From an uncultured Prevotellaceae bacterium (GTDB lineage Bacteria; Bacteroidota; Bacteroidia; Bacteroidales; Bacteroidaceae), in NCBI GenBank assembly GCA_902786665.1, contig CADADN010000026.1, forward strand, positions 1 to 45,849: a DNA stretch of 45,849 nucleotides, read 5' to 3'. Position 1 is the stretch's first letter. Each line of letters begins with the position of its first letter. This document shows positions 15,440 through 24,250 of the stretch, piece after piece. The notes below the pieces were generated by a model, which was not told where the DNA came from, ran no database searches, and saw only the letters and a list, made by a program, of their open reading frames with translations. Both the position numbers and the translations under genes were made by a program.

Positions 15440-16951
15440 TTATAATAGTCCCAAGGCTTTGCGCAAGCCTAAAAGGGAGAGTTGTACTTCTATTTCTGCA
15501 TCGATTTCCTGGGTGTGGGCCGACTCCCAAGCGGTTTGGGCGGCCATCACTTCGGAGAGGTTCATCACACCCTCGCGGAAGCCAAGGGAGGCGCAGCGGA
15601 GGTTCTCCTCAGCGCTGGCCACATGCTTTTTCGACAGTTCCAGGCGGCGATAGGCCTCGCGCACCTTGAAGCGCTCCTGCTCCACCTGGAGATTGATTTT
15701 TTCCACCAAGTCGCTGTGCTCGAGTTTGGCTATCGTCGTGGCGGCACGTGAGGCGGCAAGTTTGTAACGCCCGTCGTGCCAGTCCCACAAGGGCATGCGT
15801 ACGATGACGCCCACGTTCCATACCCCGGCAAATTTACGCTCGAAGCCATTGAAGGTGTTGGGGTTGGATATCAGGTATCCGCCCGTCAGAGCCACTTGTG
15901 GACGGAAATGTGTGGCGGTGATGATGTGCTGCGCCTGCTCGGTGATGCCGACGGTGGTCAGCAGCATACGCAGTTCGGGACGGTCTACTTCCTCGGCGTT
16001 GCTGGTGGGCAGCGGCTCGGTGGTGGTGCCGAGGTCGCGCCCTTCGTCGTAAAGGGTGTACTCCGTGTTCATAGGCAGGCCGCAAAGCTGGCAGAGGAGC
16101 ATCTTTGCCAAGGTGAGGTTGTCGTCGACGCGCATCTTGGCCATCTCCGCTTCATTCACCCTGACATCCACGTTCAATCCATCGGCGCGGACGGCGACAC
16201 CCTCCTTGATCATCTTGTAGACGTCGTCGTGGAGTTTTGTCACCAAGTCGAGATAGCTTTCCGCCAATTTCTGTTTCTGGCGCAGAGACACCACCAGCCA
16301 GTAGGTGGCGTCGATTTCGTACAGGACGTTCTGCTGCAGCATGTCGTAGTTGTTGTCGGCCAGGGTGGAGTTGAGCTCGGCGATGCGGTTCATCGCTTTG
16401 ATGCTCCCACCCATGTACAAGGGCTGTGTCAGCATCACCGACCCTGCGAACATGTTGTGGGTGTTGGTGCGGAAGGCCTTACGGATGGTGGAACCCAGGT
16501 CGTCGCCCATGGTGGCAAGCGATGAGGATAGGGCTCCCATCTGCTGTCCAAGGTGCTGTGCCATCTGCGGGGAGATGGTGCCATCCTGCACCATTCCGGT
16601 GATGATTTCTGTCGCCTTGGGGTTCAACCCCGACGTGGCATTGGTGCCAAGATGGTTCAGCGCATCCTTCTGAGAGTTGTTCAATATCGACACCTCTTTG
16701 CTCATCAGCTCATAGCCGGCCATGGCATCCACATGGGGCAGATACTTGGTCCTGGCAGACATCACGTTGTATGATGCCGCTTCCTTTTGCGTGCGGGCCA
16801 CGCCAAGTTGCTTGTTGTTGGTGATGGCCAGTTGTCGGCATGAGTCTAGTGTGAGCACCCGTTGTGCTTTTCCCGTCATAGGCAAAAGCACCAACAGCAC
16901 AAGTGTCGCCACCTGTGCCATCGCGTTTTTTTTCTTCTTGCTATTGCTCAT
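15440..16951 (-). CDS. TolC family outer-membrane efflux protein
   Basis: The 503-residue protein starts with a lysine-rich n-region and a signal sequence ending TGKAQ. It shows the two-fold TolC repeat: LDSCRQLAITNNKQLGVART opens the first half, and a second helical-barrel half begins near PLPTSNAEEVDRPELRMLLT and ends RKALGLL. Long heptad-like helices (LVEKINLQVEQERFKVREAY) form the periplasmic tunnel. It is the first gene of the HlyD-permease-permease set, and its start is 26 bases after the patatin gene stop. An insert rich in Met, Gly and Gln (residues about 100-150) extends one helix hairpin. Confidence 0.9.
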   Translation of the reverse strand: MSNSKKKKNAMAQVATLVLLVLLPMTGKAQRVLTLDSCRQLAITNNKQLGVARTQKEAASYNVMSARTKYLPHVDAMAGYELMSKEVSILNNSQKDALNHLGTNATSGLNPKATEIITGMVQDGTISPQMAQHLGQQMGALSSSLATMGDDLGSTIRKAFRTNTHNMFAGSVMLTQPLYMGGSIKAMNRIAELNSTLADNNYDMLQQNVLYEIDATYWLVVSLRQKQKLAESYLDLVTKLHDDVYKMIKEGVAVRADGLNVDVRVNEAEMAKMRVDDNLTLAKMLLCQLCGLPMNTEYTLYDEGRDLGTTTEPLPTSNAEEVDRPELRMLLTTVGITEQAQHIITATHFRPQVALTGGYLISNPNTFNGFERKFAGVWNVGVIVRMPLWDWHDGRYKLAASRAATTIAKLEHSDLVEKINLQVEQERFKVREAYRRLELSKKHVASAEENLRCASLGFREGVMNLSEVMAAQTAWESAHTQEIDAEIEVQLSLLGLRKALGLL

Positions 16952-16977
16952 TGTGTATTGGTTGGTTCGGTTTTTTG

Positions 16978-19278
16978 TTAGAATTCAAATCCCAGGTTGA
17001 CGAAGATGTACGGTTTCTTGGTGCGGTTGCTGTAGCCGATGGAGCCTCCTATAGGGCCGAACATCGTGTTGAGGTAATAGGCAGCCTGACAGCCGAACAA
17101 TGTCTTGTGATCCAACAGTTCCTTCAACCGGCCAGACTGTTGGGCTCCGGTCACGCGAATCAGTGCATAGTGGTTGGTGCCCATGCGCTGTTGCAATTGT
17201 AGTTGGGCGGCGACGAAGTGGTGGTCGACCGACTCTATGTTGCCGATGCCGGCGAATGGCATTTGCTGCTCCACGTAGTGTCCGAACCAGTCGCCGCCGA
17301 TGGTGTTTCCGAAGACGGGTGGCGTGATGGACCCGAAGAGCAGCCTGCCATAGACCATGGGCTGTATGGTAAAGCGGCTGCCTAAGGTGAACGACTTGCG
17401 CCAATTGGCACGCACGTCACTCATCCCCTTCTTGTCGTCAAGGCCGGCGAAATTGTCTGTGAGGTAGGAGTACTCCGCACTGAAGCGAGCACCGCGTGTG
17501 GGGAAGTACCAGTTGTCTTCGCTGTTGTAGTCCACGTGGGCGCGGTAGCTGAAGAAATGCTCATTCTTGAGGTCCACATTTTGGGTGTGGTCTTTCTCCA
17601 GGGCGTTGCGATAGTGGAGATAGTCCCATCTCAGTCCCATTTGCAGGTTGAAGTGCCTGAAGTTGAGGTTGATGGGAATCACGTCGGCTTGGAACTGGTT
17701 GTAAAGCACGTTGTAATCAAGGTCGCCCTCGACATAGATGTCCACGTCGTTGCGGCGGAAGGTGTAGCTGAGTATGGGGCAGGTGAAACTACGGAAGTGT
17801 GTGGTGAGTTCGCCTCGTGCCATCATGCGCTTGCCCAATCTCAGGGTGACGTCGACGTTCATCGGCACGTCAGCCTTGATGGGGAAGTCGGCACCCAGTT
17901 GCAAGGCGGCGTGTTCCTCGGTGTCATAGCGCAGTCCCAAATGGGCTTGGTTGGTCTTGCGGTTGCCTGCGGTGAGGATGACGCGCACGCCATCGCCATC
18001 GGGTTCCAGCCGGCACTCGGCGGTCTGGTAGAACAGGTCCATGCGCAAGGTGGTGGTGAGTTGCTGCTGGAGGTTGGCGTCTATGCTGTCGTTCTTGAGC
18101 GGAGAGGAAAAATCAGTAATATGGTAACTCTGGTTGATGCCCGTGTCGACAATTTTATTTTTGTTGCGAATGTGGAATTTCTGGCAGAGGAAGCGCACAT
18201 CCTGCGGTGTCATGTTCTCGAAGACGTACCCCGTGACATATTGCTTGTCGGTCATCACCGTCGGGTTGATGGGATAGTGCACGGGGGGCTGGAACGAGTC
18301 GTCGATGCCGATGCGCGGCTTGAGGGCCATCAGTTCGTCCCAATGTTTCATGGCTTCCTCCTCGCCACGGCGGATGAGCGTGTCTATGGCGACGAGTGAG
18401 AAGCTGGCGGCGTTGTAGCCTTTCGTGTCCACTTGGACGTGCACGTCGGTGATGGCCAGGTTCTCGTCATACTTGTTCTTACAGTTCACATCGATGATCT
18501 GGCTGAGGATGCTCATGGTGCGCCCCATGTCGTTGGCAATCTTCGGTTCTCCCTGCACGGTGACGCCGATGATGATGTCGGCGCCCATCTCGCGTGCGAT
18601 GTCGGCAGGGTAGTTGTTGCGCAGTCCGCCATCCACCAGCACCATGTCGCCGATTCTCACGGGCGAGAAGGCAGCCGGGATGGCCATCGAGGCACGCATG
18701 GCTTGTGGCAGTCGTCCGCTGTGGAAGTCATATTCCGAGTTGTCGAGTACGTTTGTGGCCACGCAGGCGAAAGGGATGGGCAGGTCGCGGGAGAAGTCGA
18801 GTGAGTCGGTATATCCCACGCACAGTTGCTGGAACAGTTCCGCCAGGTTCTTGCCTTGGATGATGCCGCCATCGTTGTAGTTGAGTTTGCCCACAGTGAT
18901 GCCTCGGTTGAAGAAGTAGGTGTTTTGTTTCTTGCGGTCGGCGAGGCTTTGTTTTGACAAGTCCTCCTTGTCGGTGATGACATAGCTCCAATCCTGCACC
19001 CGCACCATGGAGTCGAGCGAGTTGGCATTGTATCCGATGGAGTAGAGTCCGCCGATGATGCTGCCCATCGACGTGCCGGTGACGATGTCGATGGGGATGC
19101 CTGCGCGCTCCAGCACTTTCAGCGCCCCGATGTGGGCCATGCCCTTCGCACCGCCGCCGCTCAACACGACGGCGACCTTCTTTCTTCCCGGGGTGCCGCT
19201 CGAGGGCACGCTGTCCTGCTGTGCGCTCACTGTGCTGCTTATGATGATGGCGGCAAAAAACAATAATATCTTTTTCAT
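16978..19278 (-). CDS. Patatin-like phospholipase fused to a surface-antigen (BamA-like) barrel, type Vd secretion
   Basis: After a signal peptide (MKKILLFFAAIIISSTVSAQ) comes a patatin domain with the oxyanion loop GGGAKG (about 41-46), nucleophile elbow GTSMG (68-72, Ser 70) and the dyad aspartate in VLVDGGLRNNYP. The C-terminal 350 residues are a POTRA-like segment followed by a 16-strand-type barrel ending YIFVNLGFEF. This is the layout of type Vd autotransporters such as PlpD and FplA, which place a lipase at the cell surface. An ATG at 19302 would add eight non-signal residues, so 19278 is preferred. The TolC gene starts 26 bases after its stop, suggesting one transcript with the exporter genes. 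Confidence 0.88.
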   Translation of the reverse strand: MKKILLFFAAIIISSTVSAQQDSVPSSGTPGRKKVAVVLSGGGAKGMAHIGALKVLERAGIPIDIVTGTSMGSIIGGLYSIGYNANSLDSMVRVQDWSYVITDKEDLSKQSLADRKKQNTYFFNRGITVGKLNYNDGGIIQGKNLAELFQQLCVGYTDSLDFSRDLPIPFACVATNVLDNSEYDFHSGRLPQAMRASMAIPAAFSPVRIGDMVLVDGGLRNNYPADIAREMGADIIIGVTVQGEPKIANDMGRTMSILSQIIDVNCKNKYDENLAITDVHVQVDTKGYNAASFSLVAIDTLIRRGEEEAMKHWDELMALKPRIGIDDSFQPPVHYPINPTVMTDKQYVTGYVFENMTPQDVRFLCQKFHIRNKNKIVDTGINQSYHITDFSSPLKNDSIDANLQQQLTTTLRMDLFYQTAECRLEPDGDGVRVILTAGNRKTNQAHLGLRYDTEEHAALQLGADFPIKADVPMNVDVTLRLGKRMMARGELTTHFRSFTCPILSYTFRRNDVDIYVEGDLDYNVLYNQFQADVIPINLNFRHFNLQMGLRWDYLHYRNALEKDHTQNVDLKNEHFFSYRAHVDYNSEDNWYFPTRGARFSAEYSYLTDNFAGLDDKKGMSDVRANWRKSFTLGSRFTIQPMVYGRLLFGSITPPVFGNTIGGDWFGHYVEQQMPFAGIGNIESVDHHFVAAQLQLQQRMGTNHYALIRVTGAQQSGRLKELLDHKTLFGCQAAYYLNTMFGPIGGSIGYSNRTKKPYIFVNLGFEF

Positions 19279-19402
19279 CAATCTTGGTGTTTCAGAGTGC
19301 AAATTTCGTGAAAAAAATCCATATGGAGATGTTCCATATTTCTGAAAAGATGTCCTTTATGGCGGCTGATACGCAAAATGGGTGAAAAGGAGCATCCTTG
19401 TT

Positions 19403-20794
19403 TCATGGTTCATGGAGTTTTCCTGATTCCATGATTTTCTTTAAATCAACATTCTTGCCGTTTGGCTTTTCCTCCGTGGCTTTCAGACTGTCTTTGAGTT
19501 TTGATTTGACCTCCTTTTCCAAGTCTTTGTCTTCGCGTTGTGGGGTTGGAGATTGCGTGGTGCCGTTAGTCGGGAGAGAGTCCTTGGGGGCTGTCGTTTG
19601 AACGGCTGGGGTGTTTTCCTTGTCGGCATTTTCCTTAGGGGAGCTTTCTTTCTTGGAAGACTTTGCCATCAAAAGGTATCCAAGGGCGCCGGCGGCAAGG
19701 ACGATGGCGCACAGCAGTATTGGCAGCCATTTCTTCAAGGAAGACTTGCTTTGTTTTTTGGGGATGGCATGGCTTGCCGGTGCTTCTTCCTCTTGGTTTG
19801 TAGGTATTTCATCCTCATGGCTTTCTGTCGGCTCTTCTTCCTCGACTTGCCCGCCAGCCACTTTGATGCCCTCCTCATCGTGTTCCGGTCTGTCAACAAA
19901 TTCCTCTGGTCCGTCGGAAAACACTTCAGGGTCGACTGTAAGCTCTTCTGTATCGTCGTCGGCCTCAGGGTGTATGTTGATGGCATTGAACTTGACCGTC
20001 TGTTCGTCATTCAGCAAGGCCGTGTCGCCTTCCTCCGCGGCAACCTCTTTGACATGGACGAAGAAGGCAGAGTGGTTGTCGCTATTGCCGGCTGTCATCT
20101 TGAGCAGTTTTTGGTGCTTGTAGTCGTCGTCGGTGTCTAAAGCCAGCAAGTTGACAATATCTTCATCATCCATGGTTTCCAACATGCCATCCGTGCAGAT
20201 GAAGAAGTAGTCGTCTGGTTTGACGTCCGTGATATGCACGATGTCTGCTCTTCTACGATTTTCCTTGCCAGGAGTCATGACGCGGGTGATCAGGTTTCTC
20301 CTGGGGTGCGTCTTCATCTCTTTGTAGGAAATTTCTCCTATTTGGTATAGGTCGAACACCAGGGAGTGGTCGCGTGAGAGGTAGAGGATGGTGTGAGAAG
20401 AAGGCCGGATGTGGTATATTCGGCTGTCGCCGATATGCGCTGCCGTGCAACCTCCACGGTGGAAGTAGAGCAAGGCCATGGTTGTCCCCGGTTTGCGAAA
20501 GGCTCCGTTGTCTTTTGCATCCAACTGAATGTAGGCGTATTCCAAGGCCTCCATGAGCTGTTCATCGGTAAGCACCTCGTCGGGGTTGACGTGCTCACGG
20601 AAATAGTCGGCAAGGCCTTGGCAGACTGTTCCACTGGCCACTTCACCACGCTCGTGTCCACCCATTCCATCACAAATCACAAACAGGCAATCCTCTGCCG
20701 TGGCTTTATCGGGAACAGGACTGATGCTGTCTTCTTGATTCGAGCGTTTTCCCTGTTCAAAGATGACTTTCGGCGGATATGTTTTGATTTTCAT
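19403..20794 (-). CDS. PP2C-type protein serine/threonine phosphatase with C-terminal membrane anchor
   Basis: All PP2C metal-ligand motifs are present: RSNQED (about 17-22), VICDGMGGHERGEVAS (39-54), GDSRIYHIR, FICTDGMLE and DNHSAFFV near 260. The enzyme should remove phosphate from Ser/Thr using two Mn or Mg ions. An acidic linker follows the 270-residue catalytic domain. One membrane helix (WLPILLCAIVLAAGALGYLL) precedes a Lys/Pro/Thr-rich tail of about 75 residues outside the membrane. The long upstream frame to 20971 has no PP2C homology, and MKIKTYPPKV at 20794 is the natural start. No kinase or FHA partner is in the window, so the substrate pathway is unknown. Confidence 0.9.
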   Translation of the reverse strand: MKIKTYPPKVIFEQGKRSNQEDSISPVPDKATAEDCLFVICDGMGGHERGEVASGTVCQGLADYFREHVNPDEVLTDEQLMEALEYAYIQLDAKDNGAFRKPGTTMALLYFHRGGCTAAHIGDSRIYHIRPSSHTILYLSRDHSLVFDLYQIGEISYKEMKTHPRRNLITRVMTPGKENRRRADIVHITDVKPDDYFFICTDGMLETMDDEDIVNLLALDTDDDYKHQKLLKMTAGNSDNHSAFFVHVKEVAAEEGDTALLNDEQTVKFNAINIHPEADDDTEELTVDPEVFSDGPEEFVDRPEHDEEGIKVAGGQVEEEEPTESHEDEIPTNQEEEAPASHAIPKKQSKSSLKKWLPILLCAIVLAAGALGYLLMAKSSKKESSPKENADKENTPAVQTTAPKDSLPTNGTTQSPTPQREDKDLEKEVKSKLKDSLKATEEKPNGKNVDLKKIMESGKLHEP

Positions 20795-20902
20795 TGACGT
20801 TTCTTTTTCAAGATGTGTAATAGGTGTAATGATGTTTGTCCTCATATGGATGACATCGGCTCGTCCAACAAAGCCGTTGCTGGCTTTTATGGTTTTTCGG
20901 CT

Positions 20903-20933
20903 CAAAAGTAATAAAATTCTTCGTAAGCCGAAA
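20903..20933 (-). promoter_or_regulatory. Bacteroidetes-type promoter of the PP2C gene
   Basis: The minus strand reads TTTTC, 19 bases, TACTTTTG, matching TAnnTTTG with a slightly weak -33 element. The transcript would carry a leader of roughly 100 bases. The gap 20795-22084 is otherwise a gene graveyard; its pieces are listed separately. Confidence 0.5.
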
Positions 20934-21187
20934 ATTTTCAATGATTTTTTTATAAAATGGTGGTGATTCAATCCGAGTATGATATATTCAAGGTGATTCG
21001 ACCATTAAGGTATGGTTCTTAACCGGAAAAATAGCAAAAGACATCTATTTCGCACGTCTTGTAAGCAAATTTTATCAAAGGCATGTCAAAATGGAACCAA
21101 AAATCGAGTTATTTGGATTTTATTGAGTACCTTTGCCAAGAAATTTGACAATACTTCTATCTCTGATTTAACAATGCTGACGAACTG

Positions 21188-21319
21188 ATGGATTTTTATT
21201 GCCTGACTTGTTCTTTTGTGACGGGGGCCTTGCTCTGTCAGGCTATGCTGTTGCTCTTTCTGCGCGTGCCGAGAGCGTCTGAATGGTACTCGTTCCGCAA
21301 GGCTAAACGCTTCATGTGA
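21188..21319 (+). pseudogene. N-terminal fragment of a membrane-bound regulator (AraC-like type)
   Basis: The 43-codon frame encodes a first membrane helix and loop, with LLCQAMLLLFLRVPRASEWY followed by SFRKAKRFM. This is the opening I associate with Bacteroidales regulators that carry several membrane helices before an AraC-type DNA-binding domain. It ends abruptly at the first base of a GGGGAC palindrome (21319), so the rest was lost there. Family assignment is from pattern memory and is tentative. Confidence 0.4.
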
Positions 21320-21374
21320 ATCATGGGGACGGAGTTTTTGATTCGTTTTTTTGCAAAAATCACTCCCTATGATT
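21319..21374. repeat. GGGGAC-type imperfect inverted repeat, copy 2
   Basis: Left arm 21319-21340 (aatcatggggacggagtttt, then tg) and right arm 21354-21374 are inverted relatives of each other. The left arm is nearly identical, in the opposite orientation, to 10771-10797. The element sits exactly at the broken end of the regulator fragment. Confidence 0.65.
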
Positions 21375-21414
21375 GTATAAGTTTTGTAATCACCTTTTTT
21401 TAGTTCTGCAAGTA

Positions 21415-21436
21415 GGGAAAAATGAGGCGTGAAGAA
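21415..21436. repeat. 22-base dispersed repeat, copy 1
   Basis: The 22 bases starting gggaaaaatgaggcgtgaag recur exactly at 37675-37696 in the same orientation, with weaker similarity (gcaa) just upstream. Both copies lie outside genes. The origin is unknown; it may be a trace of a mobile or repetitive element. Confidence 0.85.
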
Positions 21437-21566
21437 CCATTTGATTAAGCGAGTACAGAAGAGCTTTGGTTCATATCTTCCCTCAGTCTTTTCCATCTTT
21501 GAGTCCACTTGAAAAAGTGGACAGTGAGCAAAAAGTCGGTGCGCATCTCCCCTCCCCCTAAGGTGC

Positions 21567-21765
21567 TTAAAAGTTCAGGGATGCCTCTTCCAGAATAAAA
21601 GGAATGACACCGACATACTTGATGCCGTCCTCATCAGTCCATGCTTTCACGTTTCCGTCAAGAATGACAATCTTATGGAAAAAGTCGCAGTGGAGGCATA
21701 GTCCGTAATGGCTCAGGGAGAACGTTTACTGATGCCTCTACATAATGGTCTCTTTTGATAATCAT
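21567..21765 (-). pseudogene. Decayed ATPase gene (DUF4143-type), both ends only
   Basis: The minus strand starts MIIKRDHYVE, like the opening of many Bacteroidales AAA ATPases with a DUF4143 domain. It then switches frame to a C-terminal-like piece HKIVILDGNVKAWTDEDGIK followed by YVGVIPFILEEASLNF and a stop. These proteins are normally about 380-450 residues; fewer than 70 codons remain and the two pieces are out of frame. An internal deletion is the simplest explanation. A promoter-like sequence remains upstream (21822-21852). Confidence 0.5.
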
Positions 21766-21821
21766 TGCTTCCGACAGTGTTGATGCAAATATGGTCGAAC
21801 CATTCGACTGTTTTTGCAGTG

Positions 21822-21852
21822 CAAAAGTATGGCGTTTTTTGAAACAACCAAG
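21822..21852 (-). promoter_or_regulatory. Promoter-like sequence in front of the decayed ATPase
   Basis: The minus strand reads CTTG, 19 bases, TACTTTTG. Transcription would begin about 50 bases before the ATG at 21765. The match to TTTG-N19-TAnnTTTG is good, and its placement supports the gene start inferred for the pseudogene. Confidence 0.45.
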
Positions 21853-21911
21853 AAAAGAGACACTTATTTGCTTTTTAACCATTATTTTTTGACGGATTTA
21901 CCGCTACTGAT

Positions 21912-22073
21912 ATGGAAAAATCTGAACTTACATTCAACGACCTCCCGCAGGTTATTGCCCAGCTTCGGGATGAGGTGATGGGTATGAGAGCCTTGCTGAA
22001 CAGACAGCAGGAAGAGAACAGGAAACATCAGGTAGGCGAGAACCGCCACAAGCCCCTTAACGGACATATATGA
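21912..22073 (+). pseudogene. N-terminal fragment of an excisionase-like helix-turn-helix protein
   Basis: A 53-codon frame begins MEKSELTFNDLPQVIAQLRD and continues with a Gln/Glu-rich helix before ending shortly after RHKPLNGHI. This opening is typical of the small helix-turn-helix (excisionase-family) proteins of Bacteroidales integrative elements. In those the DNA-binding domain follows immediately after an RHRPL-like motif; here a stop comes instead. The fragment therefore suggests a past mobile element. No integrase or other element gene remains nearby. Confidence 0.6.
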
Positions 22074-22084
22074 AGCATTCCCTA

Positions 22085-23134
22085 CTAATGGGAGGTGAGG
22101 GTGCGCATCGCCCATAATTCTTCCATTAGATGGAAGGTATCTGCTAATGATGTCAAGTTTGTCTTGATATCCGTTCTTTTACCCTCAATGGTATCAACGA
22201 AAGATTGTATCTCGTTGAAGAATCCCTGTGAATGGATTTGGTTGTTTGAAAGGATGGGTGAGAAATTGTTGCGGGTGTAAAGATATTCAAAGGTCTTTTT
22301 CCATGGACGAACTTTCTCCAATGGGAGTCCGAAGAGGGTGGAGGGGATTGGCTCATAGGTGAGAGAGTCGGTTTGTGAGAGGCGGTAAATGCCGGACGTG
22401 GTGCAGACTTTCAGCGATTCTTCTGCGGCAGCCCACGTGTAGGCGGTGGAGAGTTCGAGGGTGCCAACGATGTTTTGGTGTTGGAGCATCAGGAGATATG
22501 AGGAGGGAGCGATTTTGCGACAGGCGATGATTCCGGGCTTGCCGAAGAGATGGCAGACGAGGTCGAGGGGATGGATGAAGAGTTCTGTCAGGGCATTGCC
22601 TTCCGGGTATGCTCCAGTGAGATAATGAAGGTCGTAACTGTTGAGGCGTTCAGCACGCAGACGTTTTTGTAACAGTTGGACGGCAGGTGCATACCGTTTC
22701 TGTAGACCCACCATGGCGACGGGGGATGCGTATTGCCGCTGGAGGGTAATCAACGCATCGAGTTCTGCCGCTGTCCGGCATGGCGGTTTCTCAATGAAGA
22801 GTGACTTGCCATTCCGCAATACCTGGGAGGCGATGGGAAAGTGAGCTGAGGGTGATGCGGCAACAAACACACCTTTGACAGTCTTGTCATTCAGCATTTC
22901 GTCAAGTGTGGTTGTGCCCTTCACATTATGAAATTTTTTCTCTATCAGTCGCGCCTTCCTTTCTGACGTTACGCAGATGTATTTCAGTGGTACTCCAAGG
23001 TAATGAAGAATAGGGTACAGATTCGTCAATGAGTGTTGTCCCATACCGACGAAGGCATAAGAACATTGGTACGTTTGGCGCAAGTAAGATAAAGTGCGCA
23101 TCTGCTTGTATCGGGCGATAAGTTTCTGTATCAT
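22085..23134 (-). CDS. Gfo/Idh/MocA family oxidoreductase
   Basis: The family consists of NAD(P)-dependent sugar or cyclitol dehydrogenases. The N-terminal Rossmann fold shows YAFVGMGQHSL (GxG-type loop near residues 30-32) and, at about 115-117, the EKP motif in SLFIEKPPCRTAAELDAL. The C-terminal half carries the substrate domain with GAYPEGNALTELFIHPLDLV, whose His could be the catalytic residue. Length (349) is typical. The start at 23134 is preferred because its ATG overlaps the radical SAM stop (ATGA); an upstream in-frame ATG would extend into that gene. Coupling implies that it acts with the radical SAM enzyme on the same or a related molecule, which cannot be named. Confidence 0.85.
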   Translation of the reverse strand: MIQKLIARYKQMRTLSYLRQTYQCSYAFVGMGQHSLTNLYPILHYLGVPLKYICVTSERKARLIEKKFHNVKGTTTLDEMLNDKTVKGVFVAASPSAHFPIASQVLRNGKSLFIEKPPCRTAAELDALITLQRQYASPVAMVGLQKRYAPAVQLLQKRLRAERLNSYDLHYLTGAYPEGNALTELFIHPLDLVCHLFGKPGIIACRKIAPSSYLLMLQHQNIVGTLELSTAYTWAAAEESLKVCTTSGIYRLSQTDSLTYEPIPSTLFGLPLEKVRPWKKTFEYLYTRNNFSPILSNNQIHSQGFFNEIQSFVDTIEGKRTDIKTNLTSLADTFHLMEELWAMRTLTSH

Positions 23135-24192
23135 TGTATTTCTTTTAGATGTTTTCGGTAGGTTTGTTTTGGGTCTGCCGTCCATTGATAAGGGCCATAG
23201 AACTTCTCAATGAGCCACTTGGGGAACAATCGCTCTAAATTGCGCACTAGGATGATGTCGTACTTTCGGTGGAAGTTGATCCAGCAGTCGTTGCATTTTT
23301 GAGTATGATGGCATTGTACCTTACAAGCCTGGATGCCGTTGAAGATGTCATCGAGTGATTGACGGTGGATGTTGCCAAGCATGGTATTGAGGTTCTGGCA
23401 TAGAGGCACGTCGCCGTTGCTGTGGATGACGAGGTTGCTTATGATGCTCTGGCATCGCAGCTGCAGATTACCTTTTTGCCATTGGTCATAGAGTGCGACG
23501 AAATCGTAGTTCTCCTGCGTGCCATGGATGTTCTTTGGTATCTGCCCGATGAAATCTGTTGCTGTGAGCAGTTCGCTTGTCGTGTCGAAAAAAGCCATTG
23601 TGCCGTATATCCCTATCCGCACGTCAACGCCGTATTGTTTCGCCACATCTATTACGAATGCCATGTCTTCAAACCCATTCCAAGGTGACAGGCAGAACAT
23701 CAACGACAAGGGTACTTCTTCCTTGAGTGCTTCCACCACTTCTATCACTTGGTCATAACCATCTCTTCCTCTCATCCGCTGGTAGGTCTCGCGCCCGCCA
23801 TCAAGAGAGACGTAAAGATGTCGGGGCTGATGACGGCGGACGGCATCGATTACCCGACGAGGCTCAAGACAGTTTGACAGCAGGGTATAGTTCGAGTGGT
23901 TTGATTGGAACCAGTCCATGATTTCCTCGGCCTGCGGATGCAGGATGAACTCGCCGCCCTCCAGTCCTACCGTCGTCCGTCGTGTTACGCATCGACTTTG
24001 CATCACCCGTTTGATGTCTTCAAACGAAAGATGCTCCACCGGTCGTTTCTGCCAGATGTTGCAGTGCTTGCAGCGCGACTGGCACGCAGTGGTCGAGTAG
24101 ATCATCAGTTGTGAAAGTCGCTTGTGTCGCGGTCTTGCCGTGTTGTTCAGATAGAGCAGCCCGTTGTAGGCGTAATCAAGGAAGGTGTACAT
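23131..24192 (-). CDS. Radical SAM protein with C-terminal cysteine-rich (SPASM-like) region
   Basis: The [4Fe-4S]-SAM cluster motif is CQSRCKHC (Cys 37, 41 and 44, CxxxCxxC), followed by the usual HLYVSLDGGRETYQRMRG segment of the partial TIM barrel. The C-terminal 70 residues contain CQNLNTMLGNI, then five further cysteines ending KCNDCW, which could bind auxiliary clusters as in SPASM/twitch enzymes. It starts at 24192, just downstream of a promoter-like sequence, and overlaps the oxidoreductase gene by 4 bases. Such enzymes modify peptides, sugars or nucleotides by radical chemistry. No precursor peptide or transporter is encoded beside it, so the product is unknown. Confidence 0.85.
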   Translation of the reverse strand: MYTFLDYAYNGLLYLNNTARPRHKRLSQLMIYSTTACQSRCKHCNIWQKRPVEHLSFEDIKRVMQSRCVTRRTTVGLEGGEFILHPQAEEIMDWFQSNHSNYTLLSNCLEPRRVIDAVRRHQPRHLYVSLDGGRETYQRMRGRDGYDQVIEVVEALKEEVPLSLMFCLSPWNGFEDMAFVIDVAKQYGVDVRIGIYGTMAFFDTTSELLTATDFIGQIPKNIHGTQENYDFVALYDQWQKGNLQLRCQSIISNLVIHSNGDVPLCQNLNTMLGNIHRQSLDDIFNGIQACKVQCHHTQKCNDCWINFHRKYDIILVRNLERLFPKWLIEKFYGPYQWTADPKQTYRKHLKEIQ

Positions 24193-24210
24193 GGCGGTCT
24201 TTTTTGACCG

Positions 24211-24240
24211 CAAAAATATGAAGTTGTCAGGCTGAACAAA
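24211..24240 (-). promoter_or_regulatory. Promoter of the radical SAM / oxidoreductase pair
   Basis: The minus strand reads TTTG, 18 bases, TATTTTTG. The start codon is about 18 bases from the -7 box, so the leader is very short. A 5-base inverted repeat (cggtc/gaccg) surrounds the expected start site at 24195-24210. Confidence 0.55.
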
Positions 24241-24250
24241 GTTTATTGAC

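Noticed and set aside
20795-20971. 59-codon N-terminal extension of the PP2C phosphatase
   Set aside because: It contains the promoter region, lacks family similarity, and the catalytic domain begins naturally at 20794.
21086-21508. 140-codon minus-strand frame in graveyard 2
   Set aside because: It runs across a palindrome and opposite a regulator fragment, and its sequence matches nothing I recognise; a transposase remnant was considered but no motif supports it.
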